Assembly: GCA_019843655.1 (NCBI GenBank) | Contig: JACDQD010000002.1 | Coordinates: 10,095,393-10,159,392 of the forward strand | Reading direction: 5' to 3' | Source of the DNA: Lethocerus indicus | Taxonomy: Eukaryota; Arthropoda; Insecta; Hemiptera; Belostomatidae | Length of the DNA stretch: 64,000 nt | Shown: positions 27,062-40,753 of the stretch, piece by piece | Position numbering within the stretch: the stretch's first letter is position 1 | Layout: the number at the start of each line of letters is the position of its first letter | Notes under the pieces: model-generated | Database searches by the model: none | What the model was told of the DNA's origin: nothing | What the model saw: only the letters and a program-made list of their open reading frames with translations | Translations under genes and position numbers: made by a program

Positions 27062-27130
27062 TTACTGGAGATGGCGAGTGGCCGAAACCGTTTTTGTAAG
27101 TGACCAAACCAGCCGGTGGAGACTAGAAAC
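27062..27130 (+). mobile_element. Fragment of the SINE-like family
   Basis: GAGATGGCGAGTGGCCGAAA at 27068-27087 matches the core of the copies at 402-747, 4582-4749 and 51205-51405, followed by a degraded GACCAAACCAGC...GGAGAC segment corresponding to the family's right part. Both ends are lost. Confidence 0.6.
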
Positions 27131-28881
27131 AATTATGAATGAAAAAACCTGAGTATAACCAACGAGCGCAGAGGCAACCCCTTTATGCATATGAAATATT
27201 TTCAACCGTGTGAATATTAATGTTTAATTGCCTTAAAAAATAAACTTGCTCTAATTATTAAACATTTGCGAGAAAATTTCTATGTCCGATATATACCAGT
27301 GTGTTTATTTTCGAACAATAATACTCTTAGTTCGTGGGATGTTTTTATTGGAGATATTCCCCTCTCGCGATTTGAATTCAGGCAAGTTTTATATTAAAAG
27401 AGGCTGTTGCTTCGAGCGCCTCCCTTCAATAAGTCCCTCTCTGTCAGCACGTCCGCTTCGGACGCACTCAACTTATTTATAAAAGCGGGCGGAGGTAAAA
27501 TTTATTTTCAAAAGAGAAGAAACCAAATTTAATTATAATTATTGTCCTTAATTTCCAATTTGAAAATTTTAAATATTAAATTTCTTGTACTTTGTAATTT
27601 CTAGGATAAATTAATATCCCTTGTAAATAACATGCGTGTAAATAATAAGTGAGATCTTACACTACGAGAGATGGTGTATTATATTGTATTATACTCCATA
27701 AGCGCGCCGTGCTGCTGCATCGATGAAAATTGACTAGAATGGATTCTTAAAAATTGAAATGGAAGAAATAGTATATTTATAAAAATAAATTTTGATTGTT
27801 ATATTAATGAAAATCATTTCTTAGATGAAATTCGAAGTAGGCATGACATTTTATGGATTGATAGATCTTTATATTTCCGCATTTGAGTAATTAGAAATGT
27901 GTATTACACGTGAGCACAGCCAACAATCGGACGGCAATCATAAGTAAGGTCGGTAAATCGGAACGATGATTATTTGGGAGCAATATAATTGGGAGCAGCT
28001 GGAAATTGGACTGGATAATTAAACCGTGGGGTTCTGTTTGAAGGCGCCTGGGGGAGGTGTCCCCACCGCCACCGGTAGATACCGGCAAACTGTTTCTCAG
28101 CCAATCATCGTAAGCCAACCCCCTTTCGTGACCGCCTTCCACTTTTAACAACACGGCGTCTCATCTAATTATAATAAGATATTGATATTTTCTATCAGTT
28201 TTTCAGTTATCGACCTCTGGCAAAGTGATTAAATATATTTATCGACTAATAGCAAATTACTGAAGGACAACAATATCACTTTCATTGCATCTGTATTCTA
28301 CCAGTTTTGGGGCTCCAAGAGGACCGATTCAAAACGTACTTTACTTCTGGAATGTGCTCTTTTAAAATAAAACACTACGGATGAGTCTACCTTGATCTAA
28401 TAATTAATGGCGATGATTATTGTATTATTGGAACATATTTGTAAGTTAAATTCCCAGCTTTATCTACCACATAACTTCACTTGAGTTTAAATCCAGTAGG
28501 GTGCTCCCCATCTGAGATTTGTAATAAACTTGATTAAAAACTTCTGTTCACTTCCCAGAAGCGAATCCTTCCAACCTCAATTGACCCAACTCCTGGGTCA
28601 TTATAGTTCTCCTGTTCGTTACATCATCCTTCATTCTACAACTTGTTCTTTTACCCCAACTCTTTTGATTCCTGCGAATGAACTTATCCAGCTTCCGGGC
28701 GGAGAAAGAGAAACGTGGATTGCAGAGACCAAAGGAAACACAGGAGTAAAAAAAACCGTACTAATCGAGGAAAACAATCAGATACGGAGAAAATGTGCCT
28801 AAAGGAAAGGATCCGTATTTTTTTATATAGAAAAATATTATCGACATCATTCATTCAATATTCTCCAACCACGCACCTATT

Positions 28882-28935
28882 TGGCATTTTGTTAGACCAG
28901 TTTTGGCAACTTGCGATAGTTAGGAGCTCTCCATC
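28882..28935 (-). mobile_element. Divergent fragment of the SINE-like family
   Basis: The block TTTTGTTAGACCAGTTTTGG corresponds to the reverse complement of the ACCGGTCTAGCAAAA core of the family. Only about 50 bp can be aligned and identity is modest. Confidence 0.4.
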
Positions 28936-30329
28936 AGTAATATAATGAAGATTGTAATCAAGCTGGTTACTAATGAACTATTGTGTCCCTGAACTATTAT
29001 TGTACACCATCTGAACCAATTATAATCTACAACTTACCGAGGAATTCGTTTGTCAGTGAAAATAAGGACCTGTCAGTAGTAGATATTTTAATTAAATTCA
29101 GTGACAGTGATGACAGGATGCTCAATCCGTATTAGGTAATTCCATCAACCAAATAACATTACAGACTTTGTGGAACCCTTACAAAATACATTAAATTAAT
29201 CAATATAATCTATTGATACCAGATTTTGAATTATATCAGTTATGATATATGCCGACAATTATATTTTACCAGATCACAAAAAAATTAGGAGGTTATTATA
29301 AAATGAATCGTCGATAAATACCTCTCCAAAACTCCACTGAAGTTCCGGGTCTTACGTTAAGCTTAAGATTTATCCATAAGATCCCTTGGAACACCCCCTA
29401 ATGAGATTTATTTCTTATACAAATAAATGGTATCAGTCAATAATATACTATATTTTATTCCTGGAATTACGTATAGGGTTTACCTACAAAGGAAGCTTTT
29501 AGAGAGTTTAACCTTGTCCCCCCAAATTAAGACTCCCCTTTTTATCTTAAAGTGAACTTGGTCTATTTATGTTTATGCAGCCTCCTCCAGCAATAAAAAA
29601 AATATTCTAAAATTCGGATAAAGTCCTGGTTGGATATGATCTCCTTGTATATATGTTTGTACACACACATACGTATTAAATGCACATCATTAGATACAAT
29701 ATTTCAACTAATTACACAGTTAAATCAAATTCATACCTGCAAATGCCATAGGTCCGTAGTGTCGGACTATTTTGTACGCGCTGGAGGACGGATTCTATTC
29801 CAAATATATGAAATCTATTTCAGTTTGATACTCTTAAACATTGAAAGTAACAACTGGAATCTATCTCTAATCTAGTCAGCCCATTCGAAAAATGAATTCC
29901 ATTTGACGTTCGGTTCTCCCCAGTGGTTCCGGAAGAGGAATAGACTAAGAAAAGCAATAAGCAATAAAATTATGGGTTAGAAAATACGAAGATCGACTAA
30001 TGAAGAGTACATCAAGAGTCAGAAAAATGTGTATACAATAAAAATGTATATGTGTGAATACATTCATTACAAATTAATAAGAAACATGAAAACTAGTAAA
30101 TATGAACTATGTGTTCTTTCTTTTTGCTACGTAGTGCTTATTACATTTCAATTTATAAATTATTAAATATTAACGCCAATCCTTTTCTCGTCGACAAATA
30201 TTGAGAGGAAGTTACAAAATTAATTGTTTCAGTTGATGCAAAATAAATGGCGTTCTTATTGAGAACGGTAATACTTCATTTTATTTGAGACTCTAAAGGT
30301 GAGCTAAGGGGACTAAGAGAACGGACTGG
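28936..30329 (+). other. Intronic stretch without supported features
   Basis: AT-rich DNA. An 81-codon frame at 29630-29875 shows no known domain and is not annotated. Confidence 0.4.
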
Positions 30330-30410
30330 CCCCCTTTTGTTTAGGGCACTCCCGGGGGCCACCCCCTTTTGTTTCCCATCTCTTTTGTTTATAAGAGCTT
30401 TAAACAAAAG
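30330..30410. repeat. Direct repeat CCCCCTTTTGTTT plus adjacent inverted repeat
   Basis: The 13-mer CCCCCTTTTGTTT occurs at 30330-30342 and 30362-30374. Immediately after, CTTTTGTTT (30382-30390) and AAACAAAAG (30402-30410) form a perfect 9-bp inverted repeat with an 11-base loop. The TTTTGTTT word is shared by all three blocks, suggesting local duplication or a clustered protein-binding site. Confidence 0.6.
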
Positions 30411-32761
30411 AAATGTACTCACTTATCTATAATAGACGTCTCCCAAAGACGGCCGGTAGGCCCCTTCGCGACTCCTATATCCAAATCGGACTCGGTATCG
30501 GGTATCAGACAGGCCTCCTTCCCTCTCGCACACCATCTCGGACTTTGCCAAACGGGAGGCCTTTCTCGCCTATAGACGTGACCTGGATACACAGGATTTC
30601 GTCCCCAGGCCAGGATAGATTCGCTCTATCTATAAACATTTAAAACTCATAATTCAAAATGTATTGTTTGGAAATGATACCTTTATATCGTCGACCTTTG
30701 TGTGTTCACAACAATGCCTCATCGTATCACCATTACAACTTTACGAAAAATAAAGTAAAACGTTTTACACGATATTTGAGAATCGACCGGGAGTCCAGAT
30801 CAGGGCCCCTAGAGGTGCAGTATTGGTTGTGTTTTCTAGAAACCTAGTCAATGTATGAGAACATGAGAAACATATCGTATTACTCAAATAATATTCCTCA
30901 CTGCTGACAGAATGGAGACGACAGCCAGTATCCTGTATCGGAATATAGCAAGAGGGACGATATTAAAGTTCTGGGAATATCTTTTGTTGGGGAACCCACG
31001 GACACATAGTATTAGTATACTTAATGGACTAATTTCTAGAAGAGAAAGCAGGAAAGAAAAAATAAAAGGATTTTGATTAATTGTCTGTTACTTGAGAACC
31101 TATCTTCCGATTTATATAAAAAGTTCCCTGGGAATAGGATACGCTGACCCCGTCAGGTCTGTATACCCCATCGGAGAAAGATCGACGTAGTCTATTCTTC
31201 TTCTTTTAACAGGTCCTGATTCATGGTGAAAAGCTTATTTTTGAGCGTTTCGTAATTAATGACTACTATTAATTATCGTATTAACGCCTACGTGGATTCT
31301 TTGTTAAAACGTACAGAATTATTTTATGTTGGAGATTATAGTTATATTAGAGATTATATACCTGAGGAGCAAATTATAGTCTCGATCCTTTTATTTTCGA
31401 CAGTACCACGAATGCAGTATCAAATAGTTGTTTCCATTTTAAATGTAATATACTGGAAGTCGAAGTTGATTAAATGACAATATTTAGGATACAAATCTTT
31501 TAGTAACGATGCACAGTGTACTAATTTACTATACTCTGGAACATATACTATGTGACGCCATCTACTATTTAACTAGACTTATCAGACACCGCCGCAGTCA
31601 TTATTAAATGTTAAATTTAATTTCTGTAATGTTATATCGCAATAGTTAGGAGGTCAGTATAAACCGTATGACTGCAAACGGAAAATTATCTCCATTCCTA
31701 TCACCATTGTAAACGATATGATGATTTAATATCATATGATTTAATCGTATGAGTGGGCTTGACCGTCAATTCAAATATAATCCGCGTTAACAAATCTCGC
31801 TTGAATCTCCAGAGCCCTCTCCAAACACTTATAATCCCGATTGAAATGATTCGGATTCTAAGAGGATTGTGAATAATTGTTTTGGTTGCGGTCCCAGGGA
31901 AACATAGAAAACAACATTCGGCCCGTCGACAGGAATGAAAAGTTCAGAAATACGATTCGCAAAAAATGGTATCCTTCATTGAATTGTAACTGAATATACA
32001 CCTTTTCTGTCGCCATTGTTCACTTGTTCTAAACTTTCGGTTCATAAATATAATTCAACATTTTTGGCCATAGTACTCAATGCTAATCCTATATCTCACA
32101 GCTATAGAAGGTCGCATCACTCAGTATAAATTATAGACGTTTACTAACCCCCGGGTGGGATAATGTCACACTGCAAGCGTGAACAGAGAGTTAAAATTAT
32201 AAAAATATTAAATATAAGGATTTAAGGGTCTAATGTATATTCCGTTGTTTACTGTACTTTACGATATTTTTACTTGGTAACGAAGTGTGTCGTCAGTAGC
32301 TACTAGTGTCCCGATATCATTTGACTGAATCGATTTCCTGGGGAATTATATAAAAGAGAAGGCAACGCGGGGGTTGCCCATTTTAAAATAATGTTTATAT
32401 CTCTGAGACGTATCTTAAAGTTGATTACCTGGATTCCATTCTAAATGTCCCCCTATTATTCGCAGTTCGAGAGTTGATGACACGAAAATAGAAAGTCCTA
32501 TCGAATGCTCAAATGAGACGAAATTTAAAAAATGGCCCCTCTGGATTGAGATTGCTATCGACCGGGTGTTTAACGATTACGGGTTAACACTGTAATCATT
32601 AGATTACTGGTTCATTTTTCAATGCAGAACTGGCTCCTAGTCGATTTTCTTTGTCAGAAGCGACACTTACTACAGGAATTATCATTGCAATCAGTTAGGC
32701 GAGGGATATTAAGAAGTCTAAAGCCCAATCATTAATTAAGTGTGGAATTTTGTATATTATT
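30411..32761 (+). other. Intronic stretch without supported features
   Basis: Moderately GC-rich at 30440-30610, where two overlapping + strand frames of 68 and 76 codons coexist; neither resembles a known protein. The remainder is AT-rich with nothing supported. Confidence 0.4.
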
Positions 32762-32777
32762 CTGGAGTGAAGATTGG

Positions 32778-32915
32778 GATGGATGACGTGCTGCGGGACT
32801 GGCCACTCTACGATGGAGCCAGAAGAGACTTCGTGGACAGCAGTATCGATGAGCAGGAACGCTCTTTCAGCCCGAGGCGCAATTACTGCAACACTTTACA
32901 GCGCTCAGACAATTA
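32778..32915 (+). other. Unexplained open segment with coding-like composition
   Basis: An ATG-started frame of 45 codons (starts MDDVLRDWPLYDG, ends LQRSDN, stop) sits in a locally GC-rich island with many GAC, GTG, CTG and CGG codons, unlike the flanking AT-rich DNA. A second frame of 65 codons (32774-32971) overlaps it, so the openness may simply reflect base composition. No family is recognised. The acceptor upstream is weak and the only nearby donor-like GT (about 32922) is out of this frame. It could be a relic of a transposon or retrocopy, or a small exon. Confidence 0.2.
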
Positions 32916-32971
32916 GCTGGAAGGTCCTTTTTTACAAGCCACTATCCACTATCTCTGGACAAGTGGATTAA

Positions 32972-35900
32972 GGTTTTCCATCTGCAGGAGGTTTTTCCCA
33001 AAGGAGAACGCGAAGGCACGTGGCAGGAAACGTGGAGGAACCAAACAGGAAAGAATGGCCTTCAGGAGTTAATGTGAAACAACTAATCACAAGAGAGGAT
33101 TGAAAGCAAAAGTTTAACACCAAGAGTAGAGTTAAAAAAAATATTTCCTTACCTAGTAATTCTCCTGATTGTAAAACATTCGGGCCTAGAAGTGGTTGCC
33201 ACAATCTCGGTGTAAATAGACAAATTTTTCAATTATGTGCAAATTTAAAATAAGTATTATTACAAAACATCCGAGGACGATCAACATTGTTCAGATTCCT
33301 AACCTAGTTGCCTTAAATCCATAAACGACAAGTTATACTACAGAAGTTATATTAGCACAGATTGAAGCCAACACAAAATTTCGTTAAACATTTCACGATC
33401 AATTTATTTGGTTTGGATGCAGTTTTAATTGATCCATAGACATCATTTAGTCATCAGGCTGACGACCGCGTCGTCACTTCGCTTTACCTTTCTCATAACA
33501 TATATTTTTTGCCTACAGAATGTTTTTCTTATTTTTCTATAACAATCCTAAATGTATTACTATTATAAATTGCAGGGGTTTAATCAAAGCTGGGAACGCT
33601 AAGTAAAATAATAATATTTGGTTGTCTTGAGAAAACATTTTTACCAAAGTGGAGGCGTTATTTATCTTATATCTTATCCAACTTCTTTGGAAATATTTCT
33701 ATGCAATTATGTCTATGCATTATGGAAAAATGTGGACGCAAAAAACATTATAGGGCATGGATCGAATAAGCTATAACCCGAGAAACTAATTAAGGATTCA
33801 AAGAAACCCTATCAAGATAGACTCTTTTTCTTACAGTTTCAGACAAATTAAATTACTCAAGAAGTTTTAAAATGCACCAGGGTTATTTTACTAATCTGCA
33901 TTATAACATAACAGGCTATATAAATGATTGGATTATATTTTTTGACTTTATTTAATTGCTGCAGACTATTATTTCTTTTTCACGGCACTTACACAATTTA
34001 TTATTGGGAATTTCGAAATGTACGTAGAACATTGTTTACAATATAAAATGTTGGTTAATGCATGCAAACCAGCCCGCAGGCCATTCAACATTTATATAAA
34101 TTAATATTGAAATTGGATTATTCTTTCTATATATAAAATGCTACAATAAACAAGTCAATGAAATCGTGTCTGCGTGTATAACTGGACATTTTTACCAGTA
34201 TATAAATTTTCTCATACTGTATAGTGTGTCATACTTGAAGAATCAAAAAAGTAACCATTTAAAAATTACTTTTGTTCTTAATATTTGTTCTTAATTGGAC
34301 AAGTCCACTCAAAAACATGCAGCTTCCGTCTATATCTGCTACAGTAGTGCCCTTTTCCCATCTTAGCTATTCTACCAGAGGCATATTTCAATTTCCGGTT
34401 TTAAGTGAATTTTCCATTTTTAATTTCCTTACTGGTGGAATCATCTTTATAGTGCAGGCTTCAGCCATGAAGCCTTCCCATCGTCCTTCGTCCGAGGAGA
34501 CGACCTTTTGCATTTTTTATTTTGTCATTGCTACCCTTCTAGGACTAAATGTTTCCTTCCACTAAAACTCTCTCCAATGCAGTATTCATCTGGCGAAACT
34601 TTCGAGGAATATTGGCAGTGAAATTTCCACTCGACTGACGTCCTTCTGAAAAAATGAACTAGGATAGGAAGTGGACCTTCTTTTGCACATTTCTTTTGTC
34701 GAAATCTACACTTTAACGCCCATTGTAGACTTGTTAAGCGAATCACTTCTTAAAACGGTATAACTCATACATAATATATTTCATCATTTATTCAATTTTC
34801 CACAAACAATATAAAAAAAAGGAAAGTGCCCTTATAGGATTTTGTCTGCTTATTTTCTGTGGATTTAAAATCCAAACGCAGGAAACACACATGATGAAAA
34901 ATTTGACCCACAAGAGATTAGTTAAATATATAAAACATAAAATAATACATAAAACTAATATTATGAATATTTTAATTATATAAATAATTGTTGGCCAATT
35001 ATTCAACTAAAAAAATGTCTATATTGTGTTTGCCTACGTTATTATTTTTGTTGGCGTAATTATTGATTACCTAAGACATGGTAAGTTAATATCTGGGAAA
35101 TTAACGAATCAAGGTTGACTCCTATGTGGATGACACACTAAATCATCGAAAGGGCTAAGGTGTGCTGTAGTGATAAGAGCGGCATAAAAAGATCGTTTAT
35201 TTCTAATATGATGGCAGTATATTTTTTATTGGACTAATCTACATGAAATCAAGAGGAACAGATAGAATGAGTTAAATTTGTTCAATGGTTTAGCGTCCTT
35301 CCAGTAGTTATGGTTAAAGTTATTCAAAGGCACAACGGCAATGAATGGGTTATAATAACCGTAGTAGGAGCGTTCGTCTTCGCATCAGATCTTCGGGTCA
35401 AGTAGGTTTATGTGAAACGGACGGGCCTAATGCAACGGGAGACGAAGAGCATAAACTTCGGACTGGAAGTGTATAACGAAGCCGTCGTAAAAATCGAGGA
35501 GGGTGGCGAAAAAATGGAGTTAACAACCGGGAAAAAGTATAATGTATACGACGTGAGCTGCCTACTTTTATAGCCCGATCGGGCCCCGATTTTTATGCCC
35601 AGCCATCGTTAAACTTTTAAGAAGTCCAACATTTGATACTTTAATCAAACTCGGCCTTATGAAACTTAGACCTCAACGCGGTCTCTGGCCACTCGGCCCG
35701 AAACAATATGTTTGCAGTGTGCTCCAATAAAGCCGAGAATCCCCTATCTCCAACCCTCTCGAAACCAAATATCGCTTTGGAGAAATGTGGAAAAATATCC
35801 AGATACGGAAAAATAAATCGGACCTGGACCCTGGGATTGATTTACTTTACAGAATAGAATAACGAGTCGCGGATTTGTTACAAAGAACACAACAAAGTCT

Positions 35901-38900
35901 AGTAATAATGGAACAAACAGACGCAGCTTTTTCTACCTGCAAGTACAGCAGCAGGCCTTAAATCGATTCATTTAAGAAGTCAGATCAAAATGCACAATAT
36001 ATAGACTTAAACAGAATATCTACAGCGATAATGATTTTGCATATGTGATTCAATAATTAATTATTCGTAAGTTGCCTTAATAGCGCATTATAGTCCGCAT
36101 TTGCGACACATGTAAATGAGTAACATTTTGCTTATGTTTCTATACTGTTGTTAAACTCTATGTAGTCTATTCGTATTCCACCACGTAGCCACTTACTCCT
36201 TAGGCCGTCGAACATTGATCATCGCCGCCGATAACCGAAAATCGATTCAGAATTACGGTTCATTTCAATTGCTCTGGAAGTGGCCTCTTCGCATAGGGGA
36301 AAAAATATACATAAAAAACCAATTTGGAGCATTTTTTTCCCAAGCGAATACACTGTATTTTCTATCGAGTGTTGTGCGATATAATTTCCAAAGGTGCCCA
36401 CTTATATTAGGGACCGTTCCGTTTAAAGTTTAAATGACGAACACGTCATTTCGGTCCGTTCGACCGTAACTTCAACCAATTGGGCGTACATTTTAGTCGA
36501 CACCTCTCCCGTCTGGCGACTAATTCAAATCTAATGAAGAAACAAGATCCTTTTCATTAAGACTACCTTTATGCCCTGAACAACACCCTACGGTTGATTA
36601 TTCCCAAAAACGTTTCACATGGCGTCGAATTACAGACCTTTCTTTGAACCAATTAAAAACTTAGTTACCTAAATATATATTACAACATAATAGACCCGAT
36701 GAAATATGAATCTAAAATTTATTACTGATATCTACTTTAATGTTAGGATAGTATAGCGGAATTCAAAGGAACTAATCAAAATTGAGGTTTCTCTTTTTCA
36801 ATCCAAACTTAACTAGGCAAACCTTTAATTAATAAAATACTTTTACTGGCTAAGGTCGGCCCGTATTATACTAATAGGTATGAATTTCTGAGTAGGATCT
36901 AGATTTTGAAATGTGATTTATTATTCATCATCATTTGCATCCGTTATTTCGACTAAATGAAGACAATTAATTTCTTAATAATTACTCCATTATCTCAAAG
37001 AAAAATGGTGTTAGTGACTATTTACGTGGGAGAACTTACAAAATGAACACAAAATAAAGTGGAAGAAACTTTAATTTCTGTTATTGAAAGTTTATAATTT
37101 GAGCCCTAAAACATTTTTCTTCATATAAATATACTCCCCAAATACAACTATTATAATTATATTATTTAGCGGTAATAGTATAACAATAATTATATACGAA
37201 TATGTCAAAAGAAAGAAGGGTAAGAACACAATTTTACCCCCTTCTTGAAATGTTCATAAAAAATGCCTATCAATCATAATACAATTTCATAGCACAATAT
37301 TTAAATGTAACAGATCAATATGCGAAATTATCTATCAGGACAATGCTATTAATATAATGGCATTGATACTCTAAAAGAATTGCCGACAACTATTAAGTAG
37401 TGTATTCGTCCATATAGTGAGTCGTAATGTAAAAACGTTACTTCAACCGGGCGATACGACTTGTCGACGAAAATATAACGCACAGCAAAAATGCAACTTT
37501 TTGTTCATTTCCTCGCCTAGTTGTCCTGGCGTCTGGTGATTTAACCTTCAATACTGAACTAATTTGTCCCCCTTAATCGTGAATTCATTCTTGCCGTTGT
37601 ATTCACCCAACGAATCTTCTTCAGATCGTTTCAGTGACCTTTTCCCCGGTTCCCGCCGCGGCGTGGGAAAGCGTTCGCGTTGTCTACTGACGTTGGGAGG
37701 AATTACGCTTAAAAACCCTGATCGACTTGTCCAGAGATGAATAAAATCATTCTCGCGAAGCCATGTGCGCCGGTAAAAATCAGAAAAACAAAGAGGGGAG
37801 GGGGGACTCAATTTTCAAACCAGATGCGAACCACGGTCGTTGAGGGGCGCGAGACAGCCCACCAATTCCAAACGTCACGTACTCCCGATTGGAAATTTGG
37901 TTTTCATTACAAATCTGTCCCGCGGAAACAACATTTTCGTATAACGAAGTCGAACAGGTCCAATTCGATATGCCCGCCTACACGGGCCGCTTTATCCAAG
38001 TTGTCCCTACTTCGTCGTTACGAAGCTGTAAATGGCTGACTATTTTCAATCGCGTGACTATCAACCCGCTTATTTTATTTAGGCCGATTTTGACATTTTT
38101 CTATTTATATACCATTGTCAATTTCATGTGTGGAATAAGCCTCTGCGGTAAAACAGACTAGAATAATAAACTACTCAGTAGCAGCAGCGAATAGTAGATT
38201 CAGCTCAGTAGGTTCGAGTGCAATATCCATCAGCGATATAATATGTACATCTGAGGAATGTCGAGCAGCTTTAGACGAACTCAGATTACTGCAACGTATA
38301 GTTGAGTTTGATTTACAATCCTATGCTAGTGCCCGTCTGAATCTTTCCGAGTTATTTATGACTTGCGGTTTAATATCTCATATAAACTGCTAGTTGCAAG
38401 AACTACTCGGGATTATAACACTTACACCAGACACGTAAAAACTTCAGAAAAAAAAACTAAAAAATAGGTGCGTAAATGTACCTCAAACCAGATATCGGTT
38501 TTGGAAGCGGCCTCCCTATTCGAGCCGCAAAAAATTTCTATTCTGACGTGTTGATTGATCACAAAGGAAAACATATTGTGACGAAGTTGGCCGAAGCGTC
38601 CCAGGTCCAAAAGCGGTTCATCGTTCAAACCCTCCCTTTAAAGTGTCAAGAAACCCCTAGATCCAACTAGGTCAACTGTTCACTTCCCCCTACTAGGCAT
38701 AAAAACGTTCATCAGACGTGCTCCGTATGTGTGCATTTTCACAGTGATACTTTAACATAAATATATTTTCGAAGAAGTAATAGCGGTGCACGGCATTTAT
38801 CGCATAAAGAGCTCTTATATAGTTTTATATCTTAAATATGATATCTGATATGACTTTTTATGGGTACATAATATTTTTTTAACTATAGTATTACTCTAAA

Positions 38901-39250
38901 ATATTATATATATTATTATATATTATATACTCACAAATATTAAATACCCCCAACCATACGAGAGAAGATTGTATACAGTTTTCATCCATGTAACGTCATG
39001 GACATATGACATATTTACTATGAAATAATTATACAAAATACAACGACATATGTTATAAATCACGAGAACATTATGTGACGCTCAGTTATAATGCTATCAT
39101 ACAACAAAACAAAATTATCGAGTCATAATGAAGAGAAGGAGGTTGTCACTTTAGAATTTTCCTATCTGAAGTCGAAACCTCTCCTCGCTTAGCTAGATAG
39201 ACTTAGACTCCTGCAACCTAATATTGTAGAATTGTACACAGTTGGAAACT
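32972..39250 (+). other. Intronic stretch without a supported gene
   Basis: Contains GC-richer islands at about 35390-35720 and 37600-38040. The 97-codon frame at 34272-34565 and the 100-codon frame at 37737-38039 match no family I recognise. No transposon ends found. Confidence 0.4.
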
Positions 39251-39260
39251 CACACACACA

Positions 39261-39313
<53 letters not shown>
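39251..39313. repeat. Compound (CA)6(TA)25 microsatellite
   Basis: CACACACACACAC at 39251-39263 runs directly into a TA array at 39264-39313. Its order (CA then TA) is the reverse complement of the compound array at 39539-39626. Confidence 0.97.
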
Positions 39314-39319
<6 letters not shown>

Positions 39320-39534
39320 TTGTTGCACATATAAATAAATCGATTGAACAAAATTGTCGACAATAAATACCAAGATGCCCAAATGTAACCAGAGCGTAAC
39401 GAAATTCCAAATATATCCTATTTGTACCATGTACCCGAAAATAATTTTTCTTCATAATTCATTCTTCTGTCGCATGACAAATGTCCATTTCATGTGGTTT
39501 GGAATATTTTGATAGCTGTTTAGTATCTTACTTT

Positions 39535-39538
<4 letters not shown>

Positions 39539-39626
<88 letters not shown>
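39539..39626. repeat. Compound (AT)25(GT)19 microsatellite
   Basis: An AT array at 39539-39588 is followed by a GT array at 39589-39626. With the (CA)(TA) array 225 bp to the left it forms an inverted pair. Frames through both arrays, rich in Ile-Tyr or Cys-Val, are artefacts. Confidence 0.97.
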
Positions 39627-39628
<2 letters not shown>

Positions 39629-40753
39629 ATAACATTTACGAAATTATGTATCCGTTAATTGCAGCCAAGGGAAAATACTCGGGAGAAATTAATCACCTAT
39701 AGTTTGTTTTGGTCATTATATATTGCAAGTTCACTAATTGTGAAATAATGTCTTCGTTTATCTTCACTGGAATGACAATTTATAATGCGTAGGGCTTTTA
39801 AATCTTTTGTTAGAATAGGAGCTGGAGACGGATGAGATATTAGTGGATGTGGTGAGGCTCGAATGGTTCATTAAGGAACGGAGGGGGGCAGGTCCCGTAC
39901 TGTTGGTCCGAATTCAAGCGAAGGCTCATTGTCTCAAGAGAATGGCCTAGAGAACATTGGCACCACAAATCTTGTTCTATTAATTTCATTGGTGGCAATA
40001 ACGAGCTGCATTCGACCGGTGCTCCCCATTGTGGACAAATGCCTTTCCGGTTGCCTCTTGAGTTTGGACTCTAAATATTTTATATCTACCCCACCTTATT
40101 TAATAATCTATCGACGGTTCGCGAAGTGGGCTAATGAGTGGGACGGGGAGGGCCATTCGGCCTGGGGCATGTTTTTTTAAAAATTCGCTTGCCGAGCTCA
40201 TCGCCGAGGTGTTTTCGTGACTGTGAAAAGGCGGACTCGGGGAGCATGTAAGTAATTGCAGACATTCTTTATTTACGCGCTTCGAACCGCGAATTTACCG
40301 CTGGAATGTGCGCAAAGATTCTTTGTTGAGAGACAAAGCCGCGGATATTAAGCTTTCCTACGGGGACCCCGCTAATTTACAACGGCGGCGGGAACATATT
40401 TGAAATTAGGTTAAGCGACAAGGTGAAGCCACTATTAACATGGAATCGGATGAGAATGTGTGACTTCCAGTCAAGAAAGAAAGGCAAAAATTAATTTATT
40501 TGTTCAGCGGAAAGAACGAGTAATAAGTAAGATCATCAGAACAAATGTAATGCTTCAGCACATTTTTCTCATTTAAAAATTCTGGACAACTCAACAGTTA
40601 ACTAACTGTATATATACTATTGATTCACACTGTTTTATACTATTAATGAATAATTTCGTCTTAAATTATTATTTCTGCTTATTAAATGCTGCTGCTTATT
40701 GCAGTGAATTTATTCCGATAATATTGGCAATATAATAAAATTAATGGTTGATC
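39627..40753 (+). other. Intronic stretch without a supported gene
   Basis: A GC-rich island lies at about 39830-40410. The 83-codon frame at 39929-40180 is unrecognised and not treated as a gene. Confidence 0.4.

Noticed and set aside
34531..34746. Minus-strand frame with a vague likeness to a DDE transposase segment
   Set aside because: No catalytic pattern or neighbouring homologous frame could be placed; likeness is not above chance.
39189..39702. Two frames with long Ile-Tyr and Cys-Val runs
   Set aside because: They are translations of the dinucleotide repeats.
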